Origin: Przewalskia tangutica
Lineage: Eukaryota; Streptophyta; Magnoliopsida; Solanales; Solanaceae
Direction of reading: 5' to 3'
Assembly (NCBI GenBank): GCA_029844215.1
Contig: JAQGDG010000159.1
Coordinates: forward strand, 1-64,000
Length of the DNA: 64,000 nt
Below, piece by piece: positions 33,346-45,055 of this stretch. The notes below the pieces were generated by a model, which was given only the letters and a program-made list of their open reading frames with translations, was not told where the DNA came from and made no database searches. The first letter of the stretch is position 1. Each line of letters begins with the position of its first letter. The position numbers and the translations under genes were made by a program.

Positions 33346-33489
33346 ATAGTCGATCGTCGAGTTAGGCGTCTGCGGACGAAGGGCGTGGCCCGTCAAAGTC
33401 TTGTGGCGGAGCTCGGGGAGGAGATGACATGGGAAGCCGAGGAGGACATGAGGCGGAAGTATCCTCACCTATTCCCACACCTCGGGTAA
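33346..33489 (+). pseudogene. Chromodomain of A-3
   Basis: IVDRRVRRLRTK (about 33352-33384), a VKVLW-like segment (about 33393-33410) and MTWEAEEDMRRKYPHLFP (about 33425-33476) end at TAA (33487-33489). The TWEAEEDM end is the cleanest of the three A copies. Chromatin-targeting role is known for the family. Confidence 0.85.
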
Positions 33490-33600
33490 ATTCACTTTCC
33501 TACTTGCAAATTTTCGTTATCGTTTCTGCCCATGTGTTGCTCTGTGGCCGTGTGTTGCATTTACAACTGTTTAAGCTTCTTCGATAACTGTCTTGGAAGG

Positions 33601-33632
33601 AACATTCGGGACGAATGTTTCTAAGAGGAGAA
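33601..33632 (+). other. Palindrome and polypurine tract of A-3
   Basis: AACATTCG (33601-33608) and CGAATGTT (33612-33619) are followed by TAAGAGGAGAA before the LTR at 33633. Same geometry as A-1. Confidence 0.82.
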
Positions 33633-36053
33633 TGTTATACCGTATTTCCAGTATGTGCGTAAGAATACGTCGAAATCTTGCCTTAAAGATAAGCCTTGGG
33701 CGTTTTATTTTGTACACAACTCACTAAAAGAATCGTTTCCGAAAGCGTTTCCACGACTTTCGTAGAGTAAATTCCAGCTATGCCATTTCTTATTTTTGCG
33801 GATTTTTCCGAGAGGCGAAACATTTTGGACCAGCGGGAGGGCAACACTTGGCACCTCCCATTGATGGACTTAGATCGTCCATGGGCGAAATTGGAGAAAC
33901 CAAGGCACGTTTTTGTGCCTTGTGCACAAATCAAGGAGTTAGTAGGATATTTGTGTTTAGTTAATCCTCACCTACACTTGCCTTGCACTTGTCTTCATCT
34001 TGGCCATTGGTTGGCCAGCTTGACCTATAAATACCCCCTTAGAGATGAAGAGTTCTTCATCCACAAATCTTTCAAGACTTGAAAAATACTCTCCTCTCCA
34101 TTTGTAGTCTTCTAGTCCAAAAACACCTCCCCTCCTTGTGAAGGCCCTTGGCGAATACCCCCCTCTCTAGCCTAGTAGTTTGGCGAGGCCACTAGCCTAG
34201 CCAAAAATCTACCCCCTCCCTTGGTAGAAAAGTTACCTTCTTGTATCGTTATAATGCCCAAAATACCTAGCCCAAATACCTTAGTACTTAGTAGAAGTTG
34301 TGAAGAACTTCTAAGGTTCTTGGAGCATACAACTTAGGAGCAAAACCTTGCTCAGTGACTTTTCTAGGATATTATTGGGCTTACCAGGGTAACTAATCCT
34401 AACCCTCTTTTGAATTAGAAAATATATCTTTGTTGTAGTATAAGGATAAGTATAAATACTTAGAAGTATATCACAGAATAGAATTGAGCTGTTATCACGA
34501 TGAAGGGTTTAAAGAAGAATAATTGAGTACTTACATGGGAGTGTTTCACGATGAACTTATATAGCTCAGGGTAGGAAGTCTTTGCCCGACTTTCCGTAGA
34601 ATTGTGAACCCTCTGTTTAGAATGACCTTGAGTAGTCTTTGATAGATATCTGTGACCATTATAGGGTGACTCTGCGTGACATATTGACTTAGCGGTGGTT
34701 TTATTTGAGAAGGTATGTGATTCTTCCTAAAGCATGATATTTTACAATATATATATAGTGCGGTGACGTACATGTGTTAAGCGAATAATAACTACGGCAA
34801 TGTCTTTGACTTAAGCCTGAATAACACTTACGGCAATGCCACACGGCTTAAGCCTGAATAATAAAGATCTGAAAACATTTCAAAAGAATACTGAATCATT
34901 TTAAAGAAGAACTAATTGGTTTTTAAAACAGAAGCTTAAGAGTTATGCTAGCTTTATGGGAAGTTAAGTATAACCACTTAAGATTGATAAAAGAAACAAG
35001 TTTGCCTATGTGTTTATAACAGACTTATATTGTGAAAAGAATAATAAGATGGTTTGATAAGTAGACATGATATGATGCTATGTGTGTTAGTCTCTTGTAA
35101 CGTTTGTATAGGTGAGTATCCTTATTGTGCTTATGTTGTTTAAAGATAAGTTGTTATGTTAGTATACTATCACTCACCTCTTGAGATGATACCGGGGGTT
35201 AAGCTGCCCTCCGATGCGGGGTAGACTCGGCGATGCAGGACCATGATTCGAGAATACCTCATGCGGGTCGGGGGCCTATGCGGCTCTGAGAGTTCGAGTT
35301 AGTATGCGGGGTTATGCCTCATGCGGTCTATGTGGCCTTGCGGTCAGCGAGTCCTGGCAGAGGGGGCGGAGTCGGTACCCGCGATGCGGGGTTATACCTC
35401 ATGCGGGCCCATGTGAGTGGCCTATGCGGACTCGGGAGTCGAGATTAGGCTTGCGAGAATGATGATGAGGCGAGTGGCCTGTTTCGATCATTCGCGGCCT
35501 AGACAAGACTCATTCTGATTACCTATTGTTGCTCTTGTTTGTGATGTGGCACTATGTGCGGTTCCTTGGTTGTTTCACACATATTTGTAAACCGGTTTTA
35601 AAAATGATATGTTTTCATTTAAGTACTTTACTGATTTCGCATACTTAGTACTGTTGTGCGACCTCCTTGGGGCTGCGTTCATCTGCGCGGTAAGAGCGGC
35701 AGTGCTAGATCCGCGTCCTTAGGATCTCGCGTTGGTGTCGGGAGCTCCATCTCTTAGGAGGCTCTACTTTTGGTATGATCTCCTTGTTGTAGATAGTTTT
35801 ATCTGATCGAGGTATGGCGGGGCCTGTCCGCCATAGTTGTATATTTCCTTAAGTGCATAGTCATGTTATGCGATTGTCGGATGTAGCTGCTGAACTATGA
35901 TTATATATATATGCGAAAGCGATGTTTTCTCACATAAAGCGTGTCTTATTTTTATAAAGCTGTTTCATGTCTTGTTTTATATTTCCATGATTTCTCGATG
36001 TATGACTACTTGGGTGCCCGTAAGGCACGATCCACGGGCCGGGCAGGTCGTGT
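33633..36053 (+). repeat. 3' LTR of A-3
   Basis: About 2421 bp. TATAAATA 34026-34033 and perfect palindrome GATGAAGAGTTCTTCATC 34044-34061. Tandem array about 35215-35440. The expected terminal GTGACA is read as GTGT, so the exact end is uncertain by a few bases. Confidence 0.9.
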
Positions 36054-36369
36054 GATATAAATAAGTAATGGTTCTTGTGATCAACGACACGATTATGGAA
36101 TTATGAGAAGTTTTTGTACCCGTTTACTAGGGGACTGTTAAGGTAGACTTGGAGCATGGAAATTGCGAGCCTAAGAATATTGATTACTGCCGAGACCTTA
36201 GGTATATAAGGCTTTCTCGGGCAATAATATTTTAAGTCAGACCAAGGATAAGAGTTAAGTGCGACGCTGAGTCGGGTTGAGGACATGTTACGGGTCTCCC
36301 CATGGCCTGGAATGGAGTGGGATCAGTTGGTAGTAGTTCCTCTACGTGACAGGGTCACGAGGGTGCAAG
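36054..36369 (+). other. B-1 internal region, piece 2, non-coding
   Basis: No usable open frame. Its last 100 bp contain GTCGGGTTGAGGACATG (about 36272-36288) and GGGTCACGAGGGTGCAAG (36352-36369). Both have counterparts in the same order on the minus strand of the C-3 internal region (about 59455-59560), so families B and C share a non-coding internal segment. Confidence 0.7.
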
Positions 36370-38754
36370 TGTTATACCCCGTAGTTGCAGGGTATGTATG
36401 TGAGGACGTACGTACGAGAGTACGGCAGAAATTTTGAATAGAAAGAAAGATGTGAGTTTTCGACGGAAAAGTTTGCGGTTATTTGTGAAGAAAAAGGTTC
36501 GTTAGTGGGAATTGGATTCCCAGATTGGGTATTTGGACTTCATAGATTATATTAGAATTTTGAGATTTTATTTTCGGAAATGGTCACGTGGGGCCCACGG
36601 GAGAAATTCTGATTTTGTAGAGCCGCTTTGTTTTGAGATTTCGGTATTTTGGATATTTTGGAAGGCGAAATATTACAGGCGAATCGGGCGACACGTGTCA
36701 CCCCATGTGGCACCTTGGCGAATTTACCTTTGTGATTAGAGTCGTTTTACGGCGAAGCGTTTCCACGACTTTCGTAGAAAATTCCGGTATGTCATTTATA
36801 ATTTTGCGGATTTTTCGGGTGTGAAACGATACGGACCAGCGGGAGGGTGACATGTCACCCTGCATTGGAAGCAAATGGTTTGGCTTGGGCGATTTGGGCG
36901 TCGAGGGCCTTGGTTGGCGCCGATTGGCTCCTCTTTTGTGCCTTGCTTTGTGGCTTGTTTTGTGGAGTGTTTTGTGGAGTAGGGTTAGGGTGCACTTGGC
37001 TTGATCTTGGCCTTACACTTGCCTTGCACTTGGCTAGATCTTGGCCGTTGGTTGGCCTTTGGTTTTCTTATAAATACCCCTTTGTGAAGACTTCATTCAT
37101 CCACAAATGTTTCCAGTCTTGAAATCCCTCCCCTCCCTCTTGTGGCTCTCGTCCTAAGCCTCTCCCCTCCTCCTAGTGGCCTTTGGCGAGAGGTCTCCAC
37201 TCCCTTGTGGTGTCTAGCCGTGGAGTACCACTGCCTAGTTGTTTTAGTATAATACCCACTTGTTGTGGTATAGAAATACTCCCTAGTATTGTTATAATGC
37301 CCAAAATACCTTAGCCTTGTACCTTGTAGTATTCCAAAGATACCTCTTTCGTAGAGTCAGGAAATACTACCTTTTGTCCTTTAGTCTCAAAGAAACCCAA
37401 GGAAATCTTCATAGTTGGTTGAAGTATTTGAGTAGAAGTTAGTTAGAACTTCTAAGGGTTGTTTGGAGTGGTTTGGAGCGCACGGTGAGCTAAACCTTGC
37501 TCGGGATCGACATTATAACTTGGATAATTTTGGGCTTATCGAGGTAATTATCTTGTCCTCTATTGTAATTGGAAATTACATGTTTGTTAGAATATATAGT
37601 TGAAGTATACTATATATGGAACTATACTTAGTATTAATGATGTCTTTTGACTTAAGCTGAAGAATAAAATCTTGGCTATGTATTTACATGGGGTATTGTG
37701 CGATGGACTTGTGTAGAATTGTACACGTCCGGTTAGGCGTGTAAACCCACTGGTTGGCTTAGTGGCCGGCCTCGATAGAGGAGGAGTTTCTGTTTGTTGC
37801 GGGAGTCTTTGCGAATTTTCTATAGAAAGATAGAAACTTGTGTTTTGGGGTTAATAGGCGTTTGTGACCTTTATAGGTGAAAGTACTAGAGTAGCGTATT
37901 ACATTCGAGGAGTGGAAAGGGCTAGCAAGGTTGTAGTACTTGGAGCATTTTGCTTATTGTCGATAAATCGTCGCGAGGTATGTGAACCTCTTCCTATCTT
38001 TTCTAGCATGATTGTTGTGAACTATGTAGTGCGGTGAGCGTCATGTGCTAAGTGATTTGGTTGGTTTAAAACATAGGGTGTTATAATAGCTTTATGGGAA
38101 GTTAGTTATAACGACCTTGTAAATGAAAATGGTTTCTGATGTTAGAAGTTAAGAGACTTGATCTTATAAGATAAGAGACTTAACTTATTTGTTTTAATGT
38201 GGATGTTTGTGTGAAACCTCATTCGTGAGTAATGAGTACTTGGTTTTAAAGGGATAATGTTTCACGATTTGGGAATCGAGAATGTGTATCGACAGGACCA
38301 ACTGCGGCGTTAATAAAGGAAAATGTATTGAATAATGATGTGTTGTATTAAAACCAGTAGAAACCTCCATCTGCATAGAAACTAAGATGAGACAAAATGA
38401 TATTACATTTTCTAGATCATGGTCTTTGTAATAAGAATGTTGTAAACAAGAATAACCTACTCTCCGTGAGACATATATTACTCGATTGTTCTAAAGGAAT
38501 CAAGTGATTAAGTTTGGGAACTATGAAACCATTTGAAAATGAGAAGCTTGAGTAATTGAAACTAGGCAAACTGGAACTTAGGAAAAGAATGCTGTTACTT
38601 GATTTTGAAAAGGAATGTGGGTTGGTCATTCTAATACTACGGGTATCGGGTGACTTTTATAGAAGTAATGGATCTCTTTTAAAAAGAACTTAACGTATGT
38701 AGTACTTTGGGGTTAAAAACCCGGACTTTGGTATAAATGGAAGTACTTTGAGTT

Positions 38755-38835
38755 GTTGTGAAACTTGCCTATGCTTGTTGTTGTGAAACTTGCCTATGCT
38801 TGTTGTTGTGAAACTTGCCTATGCTTGTGATGATA
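38755..38835 (+). repeat. 28-bp tandem repeat, three units (C LTR)
   Basis: GTTGTTGTGAAACTTGCCTA followed by TGCTT is repeated three times. The reverse copies in C-2 (about 52866-53005) and C-3 (about 56635-56712 and 61310-61425) differ in unit number, so the array expands and shrinks. Confidence 0.9.
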
Positions 38836-38986
38836 GCCTTTGTTGTACAAGTGTGGTATTTACGTATTCTGGCGTCTCTCGATAGAGGCCGGTTGACTTG
38901 TTGAGAACTTCTTGGGGCGTCTTTGGCGGTGATGGAGAATTCCACGGGTATGTTTCCATTTTGATTCTTGTCTTGTTGTTGATATC

Positions 38987-39255
38987 ACATGGGCATGTCT
39001 GCCGTCTGATATTAGGGGCATGCGGCCGTGCGGCGGGTTGATTACCGATATATGGTTATTCTTGCAACATGGGCGTGTCTGCCGTCTGATGTTCGGGACA
39101 TGTGGCGTGCGGCGGGGTTGACCACCCGATATATTGTTATTGAGGTTACATGGGCATGTCTACCGCCGTCACGATTCGGGCATGTGGCCATGCGGCCTTG
39201 TTATTGTTGCATCATGGACATGTCTACACCGTCACGATTAGGGGCATGCGGCCAT
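38987..39255 (+). repeat. ~80-bp tandem repeat (C-1)
   Basis: Units starting with ACATGGGCATGTCT begin at 38987, 39067, 39148 and about 39213, each with a CGTC.GAT and GGCATG.GGCC block. C-2 and C-3 have different arrays in this place. Confidence 0.8.
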
Positions 39256-39857
39256 GATGCGAACATGATGGATGTTGTGGGCGTGAGACCCGTAGTTATA
39301 TTTGAGTGGTGACTTTGAGGCGTGAGTCACGACTTGACATATTTGTTTTATGTTGTGAGCTGTAAGTTTGGTTATCATACATGTCTCGGCTTTTATAGAC
39401 TAGTATGATTTCATTTCTGATATTTTCTGATTTCACATACTTGGTACTGTTATCTTGACCTCCTTGGAGTGCGTTCATCTGCATGGTAAGAATGCGTCGG
39501 TCGTGGATCCCCGCTCTTAGGATCTCATTTAGCGTGTTGGAAAGCTCCGTTCCTTCGGAGGCTTATCTTTGGTATGTTTCCCTGAGTTGTAGGTTCTTGT
39601 ACATTCAGGGGTATGGCGGGGCCCTGTCCCGTCATAGTTGTTGTAAATCTTAAGTGCATGCCTTTGTTGTGGCGGGGTTTGTAAAAAGGATAAGCTGTTC
39701 GGGTTTTTATGTATATCTGAAAGGCAGCTTTTGGTTGCTTTGTTTATTTATTATATCTCTTGTTTCATGACTCGTGTTTTATTTTCATTGGTTTTCTCGA
39801 TGTTGTATCACTAGGGTGCCGGGGTAAGGCACGATGGGCCGGGTTGGGCGTTACTGA

Positions 39858-40381
39858 GCGAGCTAGTTAATTGTTATGCGGGTTCGTAGACGCGTTCCAC
39901 CGGAACAGTCGTGGCCGGAAATGGCCTTATATTGTTTTATAGAGTGACTCAAAGATTGGAGGCCAACATCGATATGGAAGTTATGTATACTAGTGTGAGT
40001 TGGAAGTCCGGAAGAGTGCGACCGATGAAAGATAACAACCAAGTGTAAAGGAATAGAGCTGAATCCATAAGAACCTTTCGAGGTAACTACGCGTGAGTGT
40101 GTGGGGTGGTAGGTGAGCGGGGATATGAGGTTTTCCGGTGATGTCTGATCGTCGGACCTAGTAGACCTAATAGAGAGGATTATGACGGACTTTGAGGTCA
40201 TTATAAGTATGGGCTAGTTGGCTTCGTGAGTGCGAGGTTGTGACTTAGAATAAATATTGTTATGTGGCCATGGGTGGCATATGTTGTAAGAAGGGTGTTG
40301 TATAAGGAGACTATGTCGCGCGTTAATCAGATTGTACTCCGAAAGAACATTCGAGGACGAATGTTTCTAAGGGGGGGAGAA
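39858..40381 (+). pseudogene. B-1 internal region, piece 3, with a relic of the protease/linker region
   Basis: From about 40063 to 40230 the sequence follows the A protease C-terminal part: AATAGAGCTGAATCCATAAG (A: ATAGAG..GAGTCCATAG), TTCGAGGTAACTACGC, GATCGTCGGACC, and a region equivalent to the GMDWLAS codons reading AAGTATGGGCTAGTTGGCTTC. It is full of stops. Then follows a short non-coding 3' part. B therefore descends from an element with pol that lost RT to chromodomain. Confidence 0.72.
40346..40380 (+). other. Palindrome and polypurine tract of B-1
   Basis: AACATTCG (40346-40353) and CGAATGTT (40358-40365), then AAGGGGGGGAGA (40369-40380) directly before the 3' LTR. Same arrangement as family A. 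Confidence 0.88.
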
Positions 40382-43300
40382 TGTTACACCCGTAATTACG
40401 GGACATGTTGTAGAACGTGCGTAAGAACTCACAAGTGTTAAGATGTGAGACTTGTAAAGTTTTGTTGGAATATTGAAATTTTGAAAAAGCGTAGTATGGT
40501 GACGAATGGGAGGCGACACGTGTCACCCCTTAAGGATGCCTTGGGACGAAATTAGCAAGGGCAAGAGGGTCATTGGACCTTTGTTAGCAAGACAAGTCTT
40601 GCAAGTTGCAACTTGACAATCTTGACTAAGTCAAAGGACCCATGAAGCGATATTTAATTAAGACCTCATCCTAGCCACCCAATTGTGCACATCTTGACCC
40701 TCATGTCCCTATATATTACTACTAGTAGTGAGACAAGTCCACACTTAGCCAAAATTTGAAGAAAATTGGATGAACATAGAGCTAGTGCTCTCGGGTTCAA
40801 CATGAGTGAAAAGGAAAAGAATTTGTTTGTTGTCCAATAATCTCCCCACTTTAAACCAAGGTTCCTAAGTGTATTGTAAGCATATCTCAATAGAAAAATC
40901 CTGGAAAAAGAGAGTTTTCGTATTAGTCGCAAAGTGAAAACCTAGTGGCTTTCTAGGTTTTGGATTGGAAGTTTGAAGGAAAGTTGTTGGTAGGGTTCTA
41001 AGGGTCTCAACAAGCGGATTGAAGTGTCTTGGAGAGGCTCTAAACTACTAAGGAGCGACTTGGTTGGAATTGGATTAAGGATCGTTAAGGTATAATCTTG
41101 TCTTTTAAGGTGTTACAAGATTATATATTTATATTGTTGTTGTTAGCTTTACATTTTGATAGCATGAAGTTGGTATGTCGAAGTTTATAAGTATTATGGA
41201 TTGCTTGTAGCTTAATCCGAAATGTTGTGCAAGCCACTTGAAAATTGGATTACTAATTGGTCATTTATTAGAAATCGTCGCATGTTACTTACTTAAGATT
41301 ATGGTTATTATAATCAAATGCGACTTGATATCATGTTATGCTACCAATTTGGATTGAAATGGAAATTGGATAAGAATTGGCATGGTTGAACTCAAGGTGG
41401 CCGAATTTGGACTTTTAGTTTGTTATTCATTTGTATTGGACTACTTTCTAAATTGTGAGCCAATTGGGGCTGTTTAGTTATTCATTTGTATTGGACTACC
41501 TTCTATATTGTTGTGAGCCAATTGGGGCTGTTTGGTTATTGTATTTGGCCTTGAAAAGGTGGCAAAGTAAGTAGAAGCAGAGGAGAGTCTTTGTCCGATT
41601 TTCCGTAGAATTTAGTGACTTAGCACTTAGAATATTCTACGTTTGAAATAAGAGGTTAATGGACGTATGTGACCATTATAGGTTGAAGTACTAAGTATAG
41701 CATATCCTACTTGAAGAATGGAATAGCTCGAGGTTGAAGTACTTTGGAGCATTTTACTCTTGTCGACAATCATCGCGAGGTATGTGAACCTCTTCCTTTT
41801 TGGCATGATTCTATGTATGGAATATACACGTGGTATCATTTCATGTTTCTGTTACTCTTAGAAGTTAAGAGGTAGTTGCGTGATCTACTGTCTGTAGAAC
41901 TTTTCCTATCTTTGAGCATGACTTGTTGCACGTATGTAGTGCGGTGAGCGTCTGACACCTTGATATCTCTTACTAGTTTTATGAATAGCCAAATTTGGGT
42001 GAGTTATGAGATTAACTCACTTCTTTGAAAGTAAGGATGTCTAATGTTGTATTAAAGTTTAGGGACTTGAAGAGTTTTAAAGTATATGATACTTGTTAGT
42101 GTTAAGCGTATAAGTCCCTTGGATAGGAAATTGTTTTTGGCTAAGGAATAAAGTGAATATAACGGCTTTATGGGAAGTTAGTTATATTTGCTTTATGGAA
42201 AGATAAATGACTTGATTTTAGTGAAAAGGCAACTTGTTTTTAAGGCATCAATTGCCTAAGGTTTTATAATAAAATGAGTCACTTGTTTCCTAAAGGTTAA
42301 GAGACTAATTGTATTTTTTTGAAAGTTATGAGAATTGATTTGAAAGTATATAATACTTGGTTTCAAAAAGTAGAAGTCTCTTGGTTATAAAAGGAACGTA
42401 TTGGTCTAAACCATAAAGGGTTATAACGCCTTTATGGGAAGTTGGTTATAACGACTTTTATGGAAGGTTAAGAGAATGGTTTTCTCTAATAAGTAATAAA
42501 AGAATTAACTTGTGTTAAGGAAGGGCAAATTGTTTTAAAGGTACCAATTGCTTAAGGTTGTTAATAAAGAAGTCACTTGATTTAGAAGCCGGTAATTGTA
42601 TTTCTAAAAAGGTATTGTGACTTGTCTTGAAATGGTGGATAGGACTTGATACTACGGTGGTTAGTATCGGGGAAGTTTTATTTGGAAAGGAGTCTTTTGA
42701 AAAGAATGTACGTACGTAGTACTTTGGCTTGTTAAATGAGAATTATTTTATTTGTGCCTTGATTAGTACTTTGGCTTGATTAATTGAGAATTAGTCTAAG
42801 TGTGCCTTGATAAGTACTTTGGCTTGTTAAATGAGAATTATTCTATTTGTGCCTTGATAAGTACTTTGGCTTGTTAATTGAGAATTAGCCTATGTGTGCT
42901 GGTGATAGCCTTTGAGTGCAAGTATTATGTTTTATTACGTTGCCGCGACTCTCGGTGGGATGGTCGGCTGTCTTGTTGTAAGTACTTGGACATCAGAAGC
43001 GGTGATGTGGGATTCCACGGGTATGCTTAGATTAATTGTAGTACTTAGGTTAAATTCGGATTTTTATAAAAAGACATGTTAGTGCCTTAGGTAAACTAAA
43101 ATGAGTGTATATGAACAAGAATAGTAAGAAGTTAGGATTTCTTAACTTGCTTATATATTGTATGATAAGCGGTAGTGCTTATGATATGTGTGCTAGCGGT
43201 TGTGCTAGTGGTATATTATTCGTTGCGAGTCGTTCCGGGTTTGTGGCATTGCATATTTAGTGGATTTGCTACCGCGATCGAGGAATACCTCAGCGAGTCC

Positions 43301-44390
43301 GTAGGGCTTATCGCGGGTGAAATAGTCTCGTGCGGCGGGTCCGACCTATGCGAGAATACCTAAATGCGAGTCCGTAAGGGCTTATGCGGGTGAAACAGTC
43401 CCATGCGAGGAATACCTCATGCGAGTCCGTAAGGGCTTATGCGGGTGAAATAGTCCCATGCGAGAAATGCCTCATGCGGGTCCACGCGATCTATGCGGGT
43501 GAAATAGTCAAAGGAATATGATTTCTTAATGATCTGCGGGCGGATGGTCCTGCTTTGATCGTGAGCTTTTCTACTTTATATTGTAAGTATACCTATTTAC
43601 TCTCATTGTTAGTAAGGCACGATTATCATTAATTGAGTTATCATACATGTCTCGGTTTACGTTTGATATTAGTGTGACTTAATCGCGTCCCAGTTGGTAG
43701 GGTAGTAAATGTGCCCTCCTTTAAGGGCGGATTATACGTATGAAAGATAAGTAGGTTATATAGAAATGAACTTAATGATTTTCCTAATCGTATGCGTAAG
43801 AATGGTTATAACCTTTATGGAAAATGGGAAAAGATATTGATGTGAAATTAAGTTCATAAGTGGTAATGACACGGCGGGATCGGTATGTACTTTTATACTT
43901 GTCCTTGTCATTCTTTTATCTGATTATGATTTGTTTCTTGTCGTTATACATTCCATATTAAATTTTTGTTATGCGACCCCCCGAAGTGCGTTAAATGCCG
44001 CGAGTTTAGGTACCAGGTTGGTGATCCTTGCTCTTAGGATCTCGGTTCGATTTATGGGAAAAAGCTCCATTTGCTCGGAGGCTTATCCGCAGTGCAGTTT
44101 TCCACGAGGTGGTAAATTCATGTATTATTCGAGGTATGGCGGGGCCTGTCACGATTGTTATGTTAAAAACTCTTAGAAGTGCAGTAGTCACATATTGTGG
44201 AGTCGGTTGTAAAGAAATGAGGCAACTACTTGGTTGTATATATTATGTCTAGGAAGGTAGCCACTGTCGGCTAACTGTTATTTTACTACATTGTTTATTT
44301 TAAAGTTTCTTGTATGTTCGCTGATTTTCTACGATGTATACATAAGGGTGCGAGTAGGGCACCGGTCGCGAGCTTGGTCGGGTCGTGACA
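40382..44390 (+). repeat. 3' LTR of B-1
   Basis: 4009 bp, uninterrupted, and the reference for the family. TGTTACACCCG start, TATA/palindrome (40711-40729), 47-bp array (42716-42898), 60-bp array (43275-43510), hairpins GATCCT/AGGATC (44023-44028/44036-44041) and AAGCTCC/GGAGGCTT (44062-44068/44077-44084), end GTGACA. A 4-kb LTR is long for a plant Ty3/gypsy element. No coding sequence is seen in it. Confidence 0.93.
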
Positions 44391-44790
44391 CTAGGCCTAC
44401 ATCTCGGTACCTGGCGTGCTCCTTCCCCGTCTTACAGCGGAGGTTTGGTCGCCGGGATATTCGGGAGCGGTCGGGGCTCGAGGCTCTGAGTTCACGGATG
44501 TCAGAGAATAGTAGCGAGGAAGCCACCTTTGCCGGTGTGGTCACCGTAGTAGATTCCATTTTGGGAGTGTCGTACTCCCGGCGACTTGTTATGCTTGCGG
44601 CCGTGAGGCCATTTCGTGAGACCGTCCAGGCCAAAGGTGGCCTTTGGTGGGATAGCGTAGTCTCTTGGTCGATTCGGGTTCTTTGCCTTCCATAGCTAGG
44701 CGGGATGTTTATGCCGTGACCGTGTGAGTCGTGGTGGAAGTTCGATTTTAGCGGTCCTTTGAAGCCTTTATATGATTCAGTATGTCTTTG
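44391..44790 (+). pseudogene. gag, 3' part (gag-only element), continued after B-1
   Basis: Continues the gag cut at 12307: the segment with GTGGTCACCGTAGTAGATTCC (about 44538) matches the A gag GTGGCCGTCACGGTAGATCC region, and TTTAGCGGTCCTTTGAAGCC (about 44748-44767) matches the gag-protease linker of A (for example 18114-18130). After about 44790 homology stops and no protease, RT or integrase follows. This points to a gag-only (TR-GAG type) non-autonomous element. Confidence 0.72.
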
Positions 44791-45055
44791 GCCCTTTAGA
44801 AACTTGTATGCATGATAAAGTTGTGGTATGTTTAAGTGTCATGAGCAGTTATATTGAGACCATGTATATGTTAGAAAAGTTGGGAGTCTGAAAAGATAAT
44901 CTCTTTTGGGCTTATGATGGAGCGGATATGCGTGTGCGAGTATTAGGGCCATGTGTGGCATTGTTGGTATATCGGGGTTGTGAAAGGAAACTATGTCGCT
45001 AATTATAATTTTGACTCGAAAGAACATTCGGGGCGAATGTTTCTAAGGGGAAGAA
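44791..45055 (+). other. 3' non-coding end of the gag-only element with palindrome and PPT
   Basis: No open frame of note. AACATTCG (45023-45030), CGAATGTT (45034-45041) and AAGGGGAAGAA (45045-45055) precede the LTR. The stretch before it (CATGTGTGGCATTGTTGG, AAACTATGTCGC) resembles the 3' non-coding end of B-1 (about 40265-40320), so these two share their 3' ends. Confidence 0.75.

Larger units (their letters stand above)
26397..36053 (+). mobile_element. A-3: complete chromovirus inserted in B-1 internal region
   Basis: LTRs 26397-28790 (2394 bp) and 33633 to about 36053 (2421 bp), internal 28791-33632. GTATA (26392-26396) precedes it, and GATATA (36054-36059) follows, so the duplication is probable but the last bases of the 3' LTR (expected GTGACA) read GTGT and blur the boundary. 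All domains are present; gag and protease are the least damaged of the three A copies. Confidence 0.92.
36370..39857 (+). repeat. C-1: isolated (solo) LTR of family C inside B-1
   Basis: About 3488 bp starting TGTTATACCCCGTAG. No internal sequence or partner LTR is adjacent, and B-1 internal sequence continues on both sides, which fits a solo LTR left by LTR-LTR recombination. GCAAG (36365-36369) and GCGAG (39858-39862) are a probable target duplication. TATAAATA at 37069-37076; arrays at 38755-38835 and 38987-39255; hairpins GATCC/GGATC (39506-39510/39520-39524), AAGCTCC/GGAGGCTT (39542-39548/39557-39564), ATGGCGGG/CCCGTCAT (39613-39620/39628-39635), GGTGCC/GGCAC (39815-39820/39828-39832). 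Confidence 0.85.
12308..44390 (+). mobile_element. B-1: non-autonomous element with 4-kb LTRs (holds A-2, A-3, C-1)
   Basis: Forward LTRs lie at 12308-14337 plus 23868-25837 (about 3995 bp in sum) and 40382-44390 (4009 bp), with the same start TGTTACACCCGTAATTACGG and the same GTGACA end. The internal region totals about 1.4 kb in three pieces (25838-26396, 36054-36369, 39858-40381). It has a PBS, a leader like A, a protease-region relic and a PPT, but no RT, RNase H or integrase. TTAGG (12303-12307) and CTAGG (44391-44395) are the probable target duplication. It must have been mobilised by proteins made elsewhere. Confidence 0.87.
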
